Part shown: piece after piece, positions 17,203-25,530 of the stretch
Numbering within the stretch: the stretch's first letter is position 1
Layout: each line of letters begins with the position of its first letter
Assembly (NCBI RefSeq): GCF_025567165.1
Contig: NZ_JAOQKC010000008.1
Span: forward strand, 97,221-161,220
Origin: Laedolimicola ammoniilytica
GTDB lineage: Bacteria > Bacillota > Clostridia > Lachnospirales > Lachnospiraceae
Reading direction: 5' to 3'
Length of the DNA: 64,000 nt
The notes under the pieces: generated by a model
The model's database searches: none
Seen by the model: the letters and a program-made list of their open reading frames with translations, nothing else
What the model was told of the DNA's origin: nothing
Translations under genes and position numbers: made by a program

Positions 17203-18014
17203 ACCCGCTCGATGTGCATGGCCAGATAGCCGATCTCCATCTCGTCGAAGGTAAGACCGGTGGAAGCGGCCAGGCGATCGCAGACAGAGGTGGCCAGGGC
17301 GTAGGATTTGGGAAATTTAATAGACATATAGTCGTTCATATTCACCTTCAGATCTTCGCCGGTGACACCCCGGGCGACCATGTATTTGATATGATTCATG
17401 AGACGATTGTAGGCAAGGGAGAGTACGTCGATGTGCTCTCCTGTTTCCTGCTCCAGCATGTCAACGCACTCCCGGACGGCCTGTGCGGTCTGCATGGCCA
17501 TGGAAATTTTTTCATCCTCGATGGCGGAGTGGATGTGGAGAGCCACGTAGCCCACCTCGTGGTCGTCGAGGGAGAGACCCAGACGATCGCGGAACAGATC
17601 CTTGATAAGGAGAGCCGTTTTAAATTCACTGTGGAACAGGGTGCGGATGTCGTCGGTCAGAGGATTGCTGATCTGTTCGCCGTTCCGGACCCGGGAGGCT
17701 GCGAAGGACAGATGATCGGCCAGGGGCAGCATGACCCGGCGATCCACGGTGCCGAAGCGGCTTTCGGCTTCCCGCATAACCGCGTCGGCCATCTCGATAA
17801 ATTCCGGAGCCACATTCTGGGCCAGAGATTTCGCGGAACCCCGTTCCGTATCATCTGCCAGCCGGTACATGGATATCCCATCCGGCTTCTCAAACCGCTC
17901 CGAGACCTTCTTCCCGAAGCCAAGCCCCTTTCCCAGCAATACATATTCCTGATTATCTTCCATATCAATGGCGATGACACCGTTATTATTCAAAACTCTG
18001 CTCACCCGATACAT
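17175..18014 (-). CDS. glcT: BglG/GlcT-family transcription antiterminator
   Basis: 279 residues. An RNA-binding CAT domain (about 1-55: YRVSRVLNNNGVIAID, GKGLGFGKK) is followed by two PTS regulation domains (about 65-170 and 171-279). Candidate phosphorylated histidines lie in ADHLSFA, LHIHSAIE, RLMNHIKYM and LAMHIERVY. Such proteins bind a leader RNA hairpin and block termination when the PTS sugar is present. It is divergent from the PTS permease gene, whose leader holds a matching site. The glucose assignment follows from that partner. Confidence 0.88.
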   Translation of the reverse strand: MYRVSRVLNNNGVIAIDMEDNQEYVLLGKGLGFGKKVSERFEKPDGISMYRLADDTERGSAKSLAQNVAPEFIEMADAVMREAESRFGTVDRRVMLPLADHLSFAASRVRNGEQISNPLTDDIRTLFHSEFKTALLIKDLFRDRLGLSLDDHEVGYVALHIHSAIEDEKISMAMQTAQAVRECVDMLEQETGEHIDVLSLAYNRLMNHIKYMVARGVTGEDLKVNMNDYMSIKFPKSYALATSVCDRLAASTGLTFDEMEIGYLAMHIERVYSTCSPST

Positions 18015-18093
18015 AATTGAATCTCCCCCATAAGTGATATTAAAATTATGGTATCAAATAGGGAGAAAAAAGTAAAGAGAAGATAAAAAATAC

Positions 18094-18123
18094 TTGACTT
18101 TCCCATAAATCATGTTGTATACT
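18094..18123 (+). promoter_or_regulatory. Promoter of the PTS permease gene
   Basis: TTGACT (18094-18099), 18-bp spacer, TATACT (18118-18123). The spacer contains TTTCCCATAA, the same decamer as in the 15234-15255 repeats. Confidence 0.7.
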
Positions 18124-18134
18124 CATTTTGCATT

Positions 18135-18165
18135 AAGTGTGTAACTGTTCGGCAGGCATTAACTT
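18135..18165 (+). promoter_or_regulatory. Candidate ribonucleic antiterminator (RAT) site
   Basis: GTGTAACTGTTCGGCAGGCA resembles GlcT-type RAT hairpins (ACTG...CAGGCAT core) and lies just after the promoter. The T-run TCTTTTTTTT at 18212-18221 lies downstream, but I could not draw a convincing terminator stem that overlaps the site. Another hairpin, CAAAATCC/GGATTTTG, lies at 18227-18259. The rest of 18166-18327 is AT-rich leader. Confidence 0.5.
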
Positions 18166-18327
18166 GGCATAGATATCACAAATATTTTTGTATGTTTATG
18201 GAGGGTTATTGTCTTTTTTTTGTGCCCAAAATCCGGTTATCCGGAGAATCGGGATTTTGCCGCACAGAGGAATAAGCTCTTGCATAAACGTCAAAAATAA
18301 GATTGCATTTCAAGGAGAGAGAAAACA

Positions 18328-20508
18328 ATGAAAGACAAGATTTTTGGCGTATTGCAGCGGGTGGGACGCTCCTTCATGCTTCCCATCGCCATTCTTCCAG
18401 TAGCGGGTCTGCTGCTGGGTATCGGTAGTTCTTTTACCAATGAGACCACCATTGCCACCTATGGTTTGACCGCCATCCTGGGCAAAGGTACCATATTAAA
18501 TTCCCTGTTAATTATCATGAATCAGGTGGGCAGCGCCGTGTTCAATAACCTGCCGCTGATCTTCGCCGTGGGCGTAGCTATCGGTATGGCCCACAAGGAG
18601 AAAGAAGTATCCGCCCTTTCCGCGCTGATTGCCTTCTTCGTTATGAATACTGCCATCAACGCCATGCTGCAGGTCAACGGTAAGATCCTGGCCGACGGCA
18701 CCATTTCCGCGGACGTGCTGGAAGGAACCATCACTTCTGTGTGCGGCATCCAGTCTCTGCAGATGGGCGTCTTCGGCGGTATCATCGTAGGCCTTGGCGT
18801 AGCGGCTCTGCACAACCGCTTCCATATGATTGAGCTGCCGAACGCTTTATCCTTCTTTGGCGGCTCTCGTTTCGTTCCGATTATCTCTACGGTAGTATAC
18901 ATGTTCGTCGGCATCCTGATGTACTTCGCATGGCCGGTGGTACAGAACGGCATCTATGCTCTGGGCGGTCTGGTAACCGGCAGCGGCTACATCGGAACCC
19001 TGATCTTCGGTATCATCAAGCGTGCGCTGATTCCCTTCGGCCTGCATCACGTATTCTACATGCCCTTCTGGCAGACTGCAGTGGGAGGCACCATGGAAGT
19101 GGCAGGACAGATGGTACAGGGCGGCCAGAATATCTTTTTCGCACAGCTTGCTGATTCCGCTCATGTGGCACACTTCAGTGCAGATGCAACCCGTTACTTC
19201 TCCGGAGAGTTCATTTTTATGATCTTTGGTCTGCCGGGCGCGGCTTTGGCCATGTACCGCTGTGCAAAGCCGGAAAAGAAGAAGCAGGCAGGCGGTCTTC
19301 TGCTGTCCGCAGCACTGGCATGTATGTTCACCGGAATCACAGAGCCCCTGGAGTTCTCCTTCCTGTTCGTAGCGCCGGCCCTGTTCGTGGTACAGGTCAT
19401 TCTGGCTGGTTCCGCCTATATGATCGCGCATATGCTGAACGTGGCCGTAGGCCTGACCTTCTCCGGCGGCTTCCTGGATCTGTTCCTGTTCGGAATCCTG
19501 CAGGGAAATGAGAAGACCAGCTGGCTTCGCATCATCCCGGTGGGCATCATTTATTTCATTTTGTATTACGCCATTTTCACCTTCCTGATCAAGAAGTTTG
19601 ACTTCAAGACCCCGGGACGTGAAGACGACGATGAGGAGACCAAGCTGTACACAAAAGCAGATGTAAACGCGAAAAACGCAGCAAATACAACAACTTCCAC
19701 ATCCACCGACCCGGTCAGCGAGACCATTACCAGAGGTCTGGGCGGAAAAGCCAACATCACCGGTGTAGACTGCTGCGCTACCAGACTCAGACTGACCGTA
19801 GCAGATTCTTCCAAAGTAAATGAGGCCCTGATCAAAAGCACCGGCTCCCGCGGTATCATCATCAAGGGACAGGGCGTTCAGATCATCTACGGCCCCCAGG
19901 TAACCGTCATCAAGGCAAAGCTGGAGACCTACCTGGAAACCGCGCCGGACACCTTCGAGGAGGAGAACGTGGCAGAGACCACCGACACAGCATCCACCAC
20001 AGAAGCAGCAACCGAAAAGGCAGCGCCCACAGAAGAAAAAGTAGTCTCTACCACCATCATTTCCAGCCCCATTACCGGCCTGGCCACCGCCATCGAGAAT
20101 GTACCGGACGAAGGCTTCGCAGGCAAAATGATGGGTGACGGCGCAGCCGTAACTCCCGAAGATGCCACCATCTGCGCGCCGGAAGACGGCGAGGTAGTTT
20201 TCGTATTTGATACCAAGCATGCCATCGGCTTCCAGACCGACAGCGGAGTAGCCCTGCTCCTTCACATCGGTATCGACACCGTAAACCTGAACGGCGAGGG
20301 CTTCCAGGTCTTCGTAGAGAACGGCCAGAAGGTTAAGAAGGGCGAGCCCCTCATGAAGATCGACATCGATTTCCTGAAGAGCCACGCACCCTCCCTCTGC
20401 TCCCCGGTGCTCTGCACCGAACTTACTCCGAACCAGCGTATCCGCCAGATCGGAGATGGCGAGATCAAAGCAGGCGAGCCTCTGTTCGTAGTGGAGACCC
20501 TGGCGTAA
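18328..20508 (+). CDS. ptsG: PTS glucose-type EIICBA permease
   Basis: 726 residues: membrane EIIC (about 1-420), EIIB (about 470-535) and EIIA (about 580-726) in one chain. It imports and phosphorylates a hexose. The N-terminus KDKIFGVLQRVGRSFMLPIA is typical of the glucose/maltose superfamily. The EIIB site is ITGVDCCATRLRLTV (phospho-Cys). The EIIA site is LLLHIGIDTVNLNGEGF (phospho-His). A Thr/Glu-rich linker precedes EIIA. Specificity for glucose rather than maltose or a related sugar is inferred from the GlcT-like neighbour and leader. Confidence 0.85.
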   Translation: MKDKIFGVLQRVGRSFMLPIAILPVAGLLLGIGSSFTNETTIATYGLTAILGKGTILNSLLIIMNQVGSAVFNNLPLIFAVGVAIGMAHKEKEVSALSALIAFFVMNTAINAMLQVNGKILADGTISADVLEGTITSVCGIQSLQMGVFGGIIVGLGVAALHNRFHMIELPNALSFFGGSRFVPIISTVVYMFVGILMYFAWPVVQNGIYALGGLVTGSGYIGTLIFGIIKRALIPFGLHHVFYMPFWQTAVGGTMEVAGQMVQGGQNIFFAQLADSAHVAHFSADATRYFSGEFIFMIFGLPGAALAMYRCAKPEKKKQAGGLLLSAALACMFTGITEPLEFSFLFVAPALFVVQVILAGSAYMIAHMLNVAVGLTFSGGFLDLFLFGILQGNEKTSWLRIIPVGIIYFILYYAIFTFLIKKFDFKTPGREDDDEETKLYTKADVNAKNAANTTTSTSTDPVSETITRGLGGKANITGVDCCATRLRLTVADSSKVNEALIKSTGSRGIIIKGQGVQIIYGPQVTVIKAKLETYLETAPDTFEEENVAETTDTASTTEAATEKAAPTEEKVVSTTIISSPITGLATAIENVPDEGFAGKMMGDGAAVTPEDATICAPEDGEVVFVFDTKHAIGFQTDSGVALLLHIGIDTVNLNGEGFQVFVENGQKVKKGEPLMKIDIDFLKSHAPSLCSPVLCTELTPNQRIRQIGDGEIKAGEPLFVVETLA

Positions 20509-20583
20509 CCCATTTTCAATAATATAGAAAAACGATCCACCCCGCAGAACAATACGTCTAATCTCATCAATGACGTATATCCC

Positions 20584-20771
20584 TGCCGGGACAAAAAGCT
20601 TCCCCTGTGAGAACGTTAGCTCATTTTCCGTAGGGACGAGCAGGCTGGCAGCACCTGAAGGAGCCTCTGTTTGAGGCCGAAGGCCGAGTTAGGCGGTCAG
20701 GTGCGTATAAGCCGCCTGCGAGGAGTAGGAAAATGTGCGTGTTCTCACAGGGGAAGCTTTTTGCCCCGGCA
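20584..20771. repeat. Long near-perfect inverted repeat, candidate structured RNA
   Basis: The left arm 20584-20615 is the reverse complement of 20738-20771 with one mismatch and a 2-nt insertion. The stem continues inward (TTTTCC/GGAAAA; GAGCAGGC/GCCTGC) to GCACCTGA/TCAGGTGC and GCCTC/GAGGC. The whole 190 nt can fold into one long branched hairpin. A degenerate third copy of the right arm lies at 20784-20820. It fills most of the 430-bp gap between the PTS gene and leuB. No open frame or T-box motif is present. Confidence 0.7.
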
Positions 20772-20853
20772 GTACGTAACCTAGGCGTGTTCCCACAGAG
20801 GAATATTTTTCTGTCCCAGCAGCACACAACATGAAAAAAAATGCATCTCCCAG

Positions 20854-20882
20854 TTGAAAAAACACGATTTATGTTCTATAGT
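20854..20882 (+). promoter_or_regulatory. Promoter of leuB-ilvD-ilvB
   Basis: TTGAAA (20854-20859), 17-bp spacer, TATAGT (20877-20882). Confidence 0.75.
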
Positions 20883-20938
20883 AATAATAATACGGAATTT
20901 TCTACACTAAAGTAACGCATCAAAGGGGAGATGAAAAA

Positions 20939-22021
20939 ATGAACTTAAATTTAGCAGTCATATCCGGCGACGGCATCGGGCCGGAGGTCGTGCGAGAGGC
21001 AAGAAAAGTCCTTGACCGCATCGCAGAAAAATACGGACACGAAATTCATTACACCGATCTCTTGATGGGCGGCGCATCCATCGACGTCCACGGCGTCCCG
21101 CTCACCGACGAAACCATCGAAATCGCCAAAAGCAGCGACGCAGTCCTCATGGGATCCATCGGCGGCAACGCAGCCACCTCACCATGGTACAAACTCCCGG
21201 CAGATCGCCGTCCCGAAGCAGGTCTCTTAAAGCTTCGTAAATCCTTAGGTCTCTTCGCAAACCTGCGCCCGGCCATCCTCTACAAAGAGCTCCAGGATGC
21301 CTGCCCGCTTCGCAAAGACATCAGCGACAAAGGTTTCGACCTGATGATTATGCGCGAGCTGACCGGAGGACTCTACTTCGGAGCCAGAGAGACCAAAGAA
21401 GTAGACGGCGTCATGACCGCCATCGATACCCTGACCTATAACGAAAATGAAATCCGTCGCATCGCCAGGCGCGCCTTCGACATCGCAGGCAAGAGAAGAA
21501 AGAAAGTCTGCAGCGTAGACAAGGCCAACGTCCTGGACTCCTCCAGACTCTGGAGAAAAGTCGTGGAAGAAGTGGCGAAAGAATACCCGGACGTAGAACT
21601 GACCCATATGCTGGTAGACAACTGTGCCATGCAGTTAGTCAAAGACCCGGCCCAGTTCGACGTCATCCTGACCGAGAACATGTTCGGCGACATCCTCTCC
21701 GATGAAGCCAGCATGGTAACCGGTTCCATCGGAATGCTGGCCAGTGCCAGTCTGAACGACAGCAAGTTCGGACTCTACGAGCCCAGCGGCGGTTCCGCTC
21801 CGGATATCGCGGGACAGAATATCGCAAATCCGATTGCCACGATCCTGTCCGCAGCTATGATGCTGCGTTACAGTTTCGATCTGGACAAAGAGGCGGATGC
21901 TATCGAGCAGGCAGTTTCTCAGGTACTGGCCGAGGGTTACCGCACCGGCGATATTATGTCCGAGGGCTGCAAGAAGGTAGGCACCACCGAGATGGGCGAC
22001 CTGATCGCAGAGAGAGTATAA
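20939..22021 (+). CDS. leuB: 3-Isopropylmalate dehydrogenase
   Basis: 360 residues, standard length. It oxidatively decarboxylates 3-isopropylmalate in leucine synthesis, using NAD. LAVISGDGIGPEVVREA is the N-terminal signature and ELTGGLYFGARE is the LeuB-specific loop. The NMFGDILSDEASMVTGSIGM block carries metal-binding Asp residues. LYEPSGGSAPDIAGQNIANP is the adenine-binding signature. AAAGGGGAG precedes the ATG. It is first in an operon with ilvD 31 bp downstream. Confidence 0.97.
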   Translation: MNLNLAVISGDGIGPEVVREARKVLDRIAEKYGHEIHYTDLLMGGASIDVHGVPLTDETIEIAKSSDAVLMGSIGGNAATSPWYKLPADRRPEAGLLKLRKSLGLFANLRPAILYKELQDACPLRKDISDKGFDLMIMRELTGGLYFGARETKEVDGVMTAIDTLTYNENEIRRIARRAFDIAGKRRKKVCSVDKANVLDSSRLWRKVVEEVAKEYPDVELTHMLVDNCAMQLVKDPAQFDVILTENMFGDILSDEASMVTGSIGMLASASLNDSKFGLYEPSGGSAPDIAGQNIANPIATILSAAMMLRYSFDLDKEADAIEQAVSQVLAEGYRTGDIMSEGCKKVGTTEMGDLIAERV

Positions 22022-22052
22022 TACATATTTATTATAGAAGGAGAACGAAAAA

Positions 22053-23714
22053 ATGAGAAGTGACGCAGTAAAAGTAGGCATGCAGCAGGCGCCTCACCGC
22101 AGCCTGTTCAACGCACTGGGACTGACGGAAGAAGAGATGAAGAAGCCACTGGTCGGGATCGTAAGTTCCTATAATGAAATCGTACCGGGTCATATGAACC
22201 TGGATAAAATCGTAGAAGCCGTAAAGCTTGGTGTCGCCATGGGCGGCGGTACTCCCATTGTATTTCCGGCCATTGCAGTCTGCGACGGCATCGCCATGGG
22301 CCATGTGGGCATGAAGTATTCCCTGGTAACCCGTGACTTGATTGCCGACTCCACCGAGTGTATGGCCATGGCCCATCAGTTTGACGCCCTGGTTATGGTA
22401 CCGAACTGTGACAAGAACGTTCCGGGACTTCTGATGGCGGCAGCCCGCATCAACGTGCCCACCATCTTTGTCAGCGGCGGCCCCATGCTGGCAGGCCATG
22501 TACACGGCCAGAAGCGCAGCCTTTCCAGCATGTTCGAGGCGGTAGGCTCCTACGCAGCCGGAACCATGACCGAGGACGATGTGAAAGAATTCGAGGCAAA
22601 GGTTTGTCCCACCTGCGGTTCCTGCTCCGGTATGTACACGGCGAACAGCATGAACTGCCTGACCGAGGCGTTGGGTATGGGCCTTCCGGGAAATGGAACC
22701 ATCCCGGCCGTCTACTCCGAGCGTATCAAGCTTGCAAAGCACGCAGGTATGCAGGTCATGGAGCTGTGGAGAAAGAACATCCGTCCCCGGGACATCATGA
22801 CAAAAGAAGCGTTCCTGAACGCCCTGACCGTAGATATGGCCCTTGGCTGCTCCACCAACAGCATGCTGCATCTGCCGGCCATCGCCCATGAGGCAGATGT
22901 GGATCTGAATATGGAGATCGCCAATGAGATGAGTGCCAAGACCCCGAACCTCTGCCATCTGGCGCCTGCAGGCCCCACCTACATGGAAGACCTGAACGAG
23001 GCGGGTGGCGTCTATGCAGTCATGAACGAGTTAAATAAGAAGAACCTGCTGAATACAGAACTGATTACCGTCACCGGCAAGACCGTCGGCGAGAACATCA
23101 GGCCTTGCGTCAACCGCAATCCGGAGGTCATCCGACCTATTGAGAATCCCTACAGTGAGATCGGCGGCATCGCTGTCCTGAAGGGCAACCTGGCTCCGGA
23201 TACTGGCGTGGTTAAGCGCTCCGCAGTGGTACCGGAAATGATGGTCCATGAGGGACCGGCCCGCGTCTTCGACTGTGAAGAGGATGCCATCGCAGCCATC
23301 AAGGGCGGCAAGATCGTGGCAGGCGACGTGGTTGTCATCCGCTACGAGGGACCGAAGGGCGGCCCGGGCATGAGAGAGATGCTGAACCCGACCTCCGCCA
23401 TCGCAGGTATGGGTCTCGGATCCACTGTAGCCCTGATTACTGACGGCCGTTTCAGCGGCGCGTCCAGAGGCGCGTCCATCGGACACGTATCCCCGGAGGC
23501 AGCCGTAGGCGGACCCATTGCACTGGTAGAAGAGGGCGACCGCATCCTCATCGACATCCCGAACAACAAGCTGGAGGTTCTGGTATCCGACGAGGAGCTG
23601 GCAGCCAGAAAGGCAAAATGGCAGCCGCGTGAGCCGAAGGTCACCACAGGATACCTGGCGCGCTACGCAAAAATGGTAACTTCCGGAAACAGAGGAGCTA
23701 TCCTGGAGAAATAG
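22053..23714 (+). CDS. ilvD: Dihydroxy-acid dehydratase
   Basis: 553 residues. This Fe-S enzyme dehydrates 2,3-dihydroxy-3-methylvalerate and -isovalerate in isoleucine and valine synthesis. The cluster cysteines are in CDKNVPG and CPTCGSCSGMYTANSMNCL. GLGSTVALITDGRFSGASRG is the C-terminal signature. AGAAGGAG precedes the start. It lies between leuB and ilvB in one direction. A 100-bp structured gap separates it from ilvB. Confidence 0.97.
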   Translation: MRSDAVKVGMQQAPHRSLFNALGLTEEEMKKPLVGIVSSYNEIVPGHMNLDKIVEAVKLGVAMGGGTPIVFPAIAVCDGIAMGHVGMKYSLVTRDLIADSTECMAMAHQFDALVMVPNCDKNVPGLLMAAARINVPTIFVSGGPMLAGHVHGQKRSLSSMFEAVGSYAAGTMTEDDVKEFEAKVCPTCGSCSGMYTANSMNCLTEALGMGLPGNGTIPAVYSERIKLAKHAGMQVMELWRKNIRPRDIMTKEAFLNALTVDMALGCSTNSMLHLPAIAHEADVDLNMEIANEMSAKTPNLCHLAPAGPTYMEDLNEAGGVYAVMNELNKKNLLNTELITVTGKTVGENIRPCVNRNPEVIRPIENPYSEIGGIAVLKGNLAPDTGVVKRSAVVPEMMVHEGPARVFDCEEDAIAAIKGGKIVAGDVVVIRYEGPKGGPGMREMLNPTSAIAGMGLGSTVALITDGRFSGASRGASIGHVSPEAAVGGPIALVEEGDRILIDIPNNKLEVLVSDEELAARKAKWQPREPKVTTGYLARYAKMVTSGNRGAILEK

Positions 23715-23780
23715 TTTAGCCATACGTTTGTATGGGCAGACTTTATGCTTGCATAAGAATCTGCCCTGGCGCGGGCTAAA
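23715..23780 (+). other. Three-way-junction-like structure between ilvD and ilvB
   Basis: TTTAGCC (23715-23721) pairs with GGCTAAA (23774-23780). Inside are CATAC/GTATG (23721-23734) and GGGCAGA/TCTGCCC (23734-23766), the latter capped by TTATGC/GCATAA (23743-23756). All stems are perfect. There is no T-run, so it is not an intrinsic terminator. Confidence 0.6.
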
Positions 23781-23815
23781 TGTACGAATTAATATGAATA
23801 AAGGGGAGAGCAAAT

Positions 23816-25495
23816 ATGGAACTGACAGGAGCACAGATCTTAGTAGAATGTCTCAAAGAGCAGGGCGTAGACACCGTCTTCGGATACCCGGGCGGAGCCA
23901 TTCTGAACGTATACGATGAATTATATAAGCACAGCGATGAGATTCGTCATATTCTGACATCTCATGAACAGGGCGCGTCCCACGCGGCGGATGGATATGC
24001 CAGGGCCACCGGCAAGGTAGGCGTATGTCTTGCTACATCCGGTCCGGGAGCCACGAACCTGGTCACCGGTATCGCCACCGCCTACATGGATTCCGTCCCC
24101 ATAGTAGCCATCACCTGTAACGTAGGCAAGGGCCTGCTGGGAAGAGATTCCTTCCAGGAGGTCGATATCTCCGGTATCACCATGCCGATCACCAAGCATA
24201 ATTTTATCATCAAGGACGCGGAAGCATTGGCTCCGGCCCTTCGCAAGGCCTTTGACATTGCCAGAAGCGGCCGTCCGGGCCCGGTTCTGGTGGATATTAC
24301 CAAGAACGCCACGGCAGATAAGACGGAATACGAGTACAAGAAGCCAGTGATGCCCGAACGGGTAACCGAGACCATCAGGAACGAGGACATTGAGAAGGCC
24401 CTGGAAATGATTCAGGAAGCAAAGCGTCCGTTCATTTTCGTGGGTGGCGGTTCCGTCATCTCCGGCGCATCCGAGGCGGTAAATACCTTTGCCCATAAGG
24501 TTCATGCTCCGGTCTGTGATTCCCTGATGGGAAAAGGCGCGTTTAATGGCACGGATCCGCTGTACACCGGCATGCTGGGCATGCACGGCACCAAGTCGTC
24601 CAACTTTGGTGTGGCTCACTGCGACCTGCTGATCACCCTGGGCGCGCGTTTCAGCGACCGTGTCACCGGCGACACCAGCCGGTTTGCAAAGAAAGCAAAG
24701 ATTCTCCAGATCGACATCGATCCGGCGGAGATCAACAAGAATGTCCTGGTAAGCGGCAGCGTCATTGGCGATGTGAAGTCTGTTCTGGATATCCTGAACG
24801 AAAAGCTCCCGGATATGAAGCATGAAGACTGGATAGAAGAGGTAGAAGCCCTGAAGAATCAATACCCGCTGAAAGTCGACAACGACCGTCTGACCGGCCC
24901 CTATGTAGTAGAGGAGCTGTATCGCGTGACAAAAGGCGACGCCATCGTCACCACAGAAGTAGGTCAGAACCAGATGTGGGCGGCACAGTATTATAAGTAT
25001 AAGGAGCCGAGAACTTTCCTGACCTCCGGTGGCCTGGGAACCATGGGCTATGGCCTGGGAGCCAGTATCGGAGCGAAGCTGGGCCGTCCGGACAAGACGG
25101 TTGTCAATGTGGCGGGCGACGGCTGCTTCCGTATGAATATGAATGAGATTGTCACAGCAGCCCGTTATAACGTACCGATTATCCAGTTAGTGCTGAATAA
25201 CCATGTACTTGGCATGGTGCGCCAGTGGCAGAGCCTGTATTACGGACAGCGTTATTCCGCAACGGTGCTGGACGACCAGCTGGATTTTGTAAAGCTGGCA
25301 GAGGCCATGGGCGCAGTCGGCATGCGTGTAACGAAGAAAGAAGAAGTAGCTCCGGCGCTGGAGAAGGCCATTGCATTAGGCCGTCCGGTGGTTCTGGAGT
25401 GCGTCATCGACAGCGATGACAAGGTATTCCCGATGATGTCTCCGGGAGCCCCGCTGGAGGAAACCTTCGACGCGGATGATTTAAATCAGAAATAA
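23816..25495 (+). CDS. ilvB: Acetolactate synthase, large (catalytic) subunit
   Basis: 559 residues. This thiamine-diphosphate enzyme condenses pyruvate with pyruvate or 2-oxobutyrate, the first common step to branched-chain amino acids. SHEQGASHAADGYAR contains the Glu that activates thiamine. GDGCFRMNMNEIVTAARYN is the ThDP/Mg motif ending near LVLNN. FAD-binding and central domains are intact. No regulatory subunit (ilvN) or ilvC follows in the window, so partners must be elsewhere. AAAGGGGAG sets the start. Confidence 0.95.
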   Translation: MELTGAQILVECLKEQGVDTVFGYPGGAILNVYDELYKHSDEIRHILTSHEQGASHAADGYARATGKVGVCLATSGPGATNLVTGIATAYMDSVPIVAITCNVGKGLLGRDSFQEVDISGITMPITKHNFIIKDAEALAPALRKAFDIARSGRPGPVLVDITKNATADKTEYEYKKPVMPERVTETIRNEDIEKALEMIQEAKRPFIFVGGGSVISGASEAVNTFAHKVHAPVCDSLMGKGAFNGTDPLYTGMLGMHGTKSSNFGVAHCDLLITLGARFSDRVTGDTSRFAKKAKILQIDIDPAEINKNVLVSGSVIGDVKSVLDILNEKLPDMKHEDWIEEVEALKNQYPLKVDNDRLTGPYVVEELYRVTKGDAIVTTEVGQNQMWAAQYYKYKEPRTFLTSGGLGTMGYGLGASIGAKLGRPDKTVVNVAGDGCFRMNMNEIVTAARYNVPIIQLVLNNHVLGMVRQWQSLYYGQRYSATVLDDQLDFVKLAEAMGAVGMRVTKKEEVAPALEKAIALGRPVVLECVIDSDDKVFPMMSPGAPLEETFDADDLNQK

Positions 25496-25530
25496 GACAT
25501 CAAAAAACGAGTGGAGTAAAAAGTGAAAAA

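Noticed and set aside
20509..20938. T-box leader for leuB-ilvD-ilvB
   Set aside because: No GGTGGNACCGCG-type T-box sequence or specifier-loop arrangement. The region is an inverted repeat instead.
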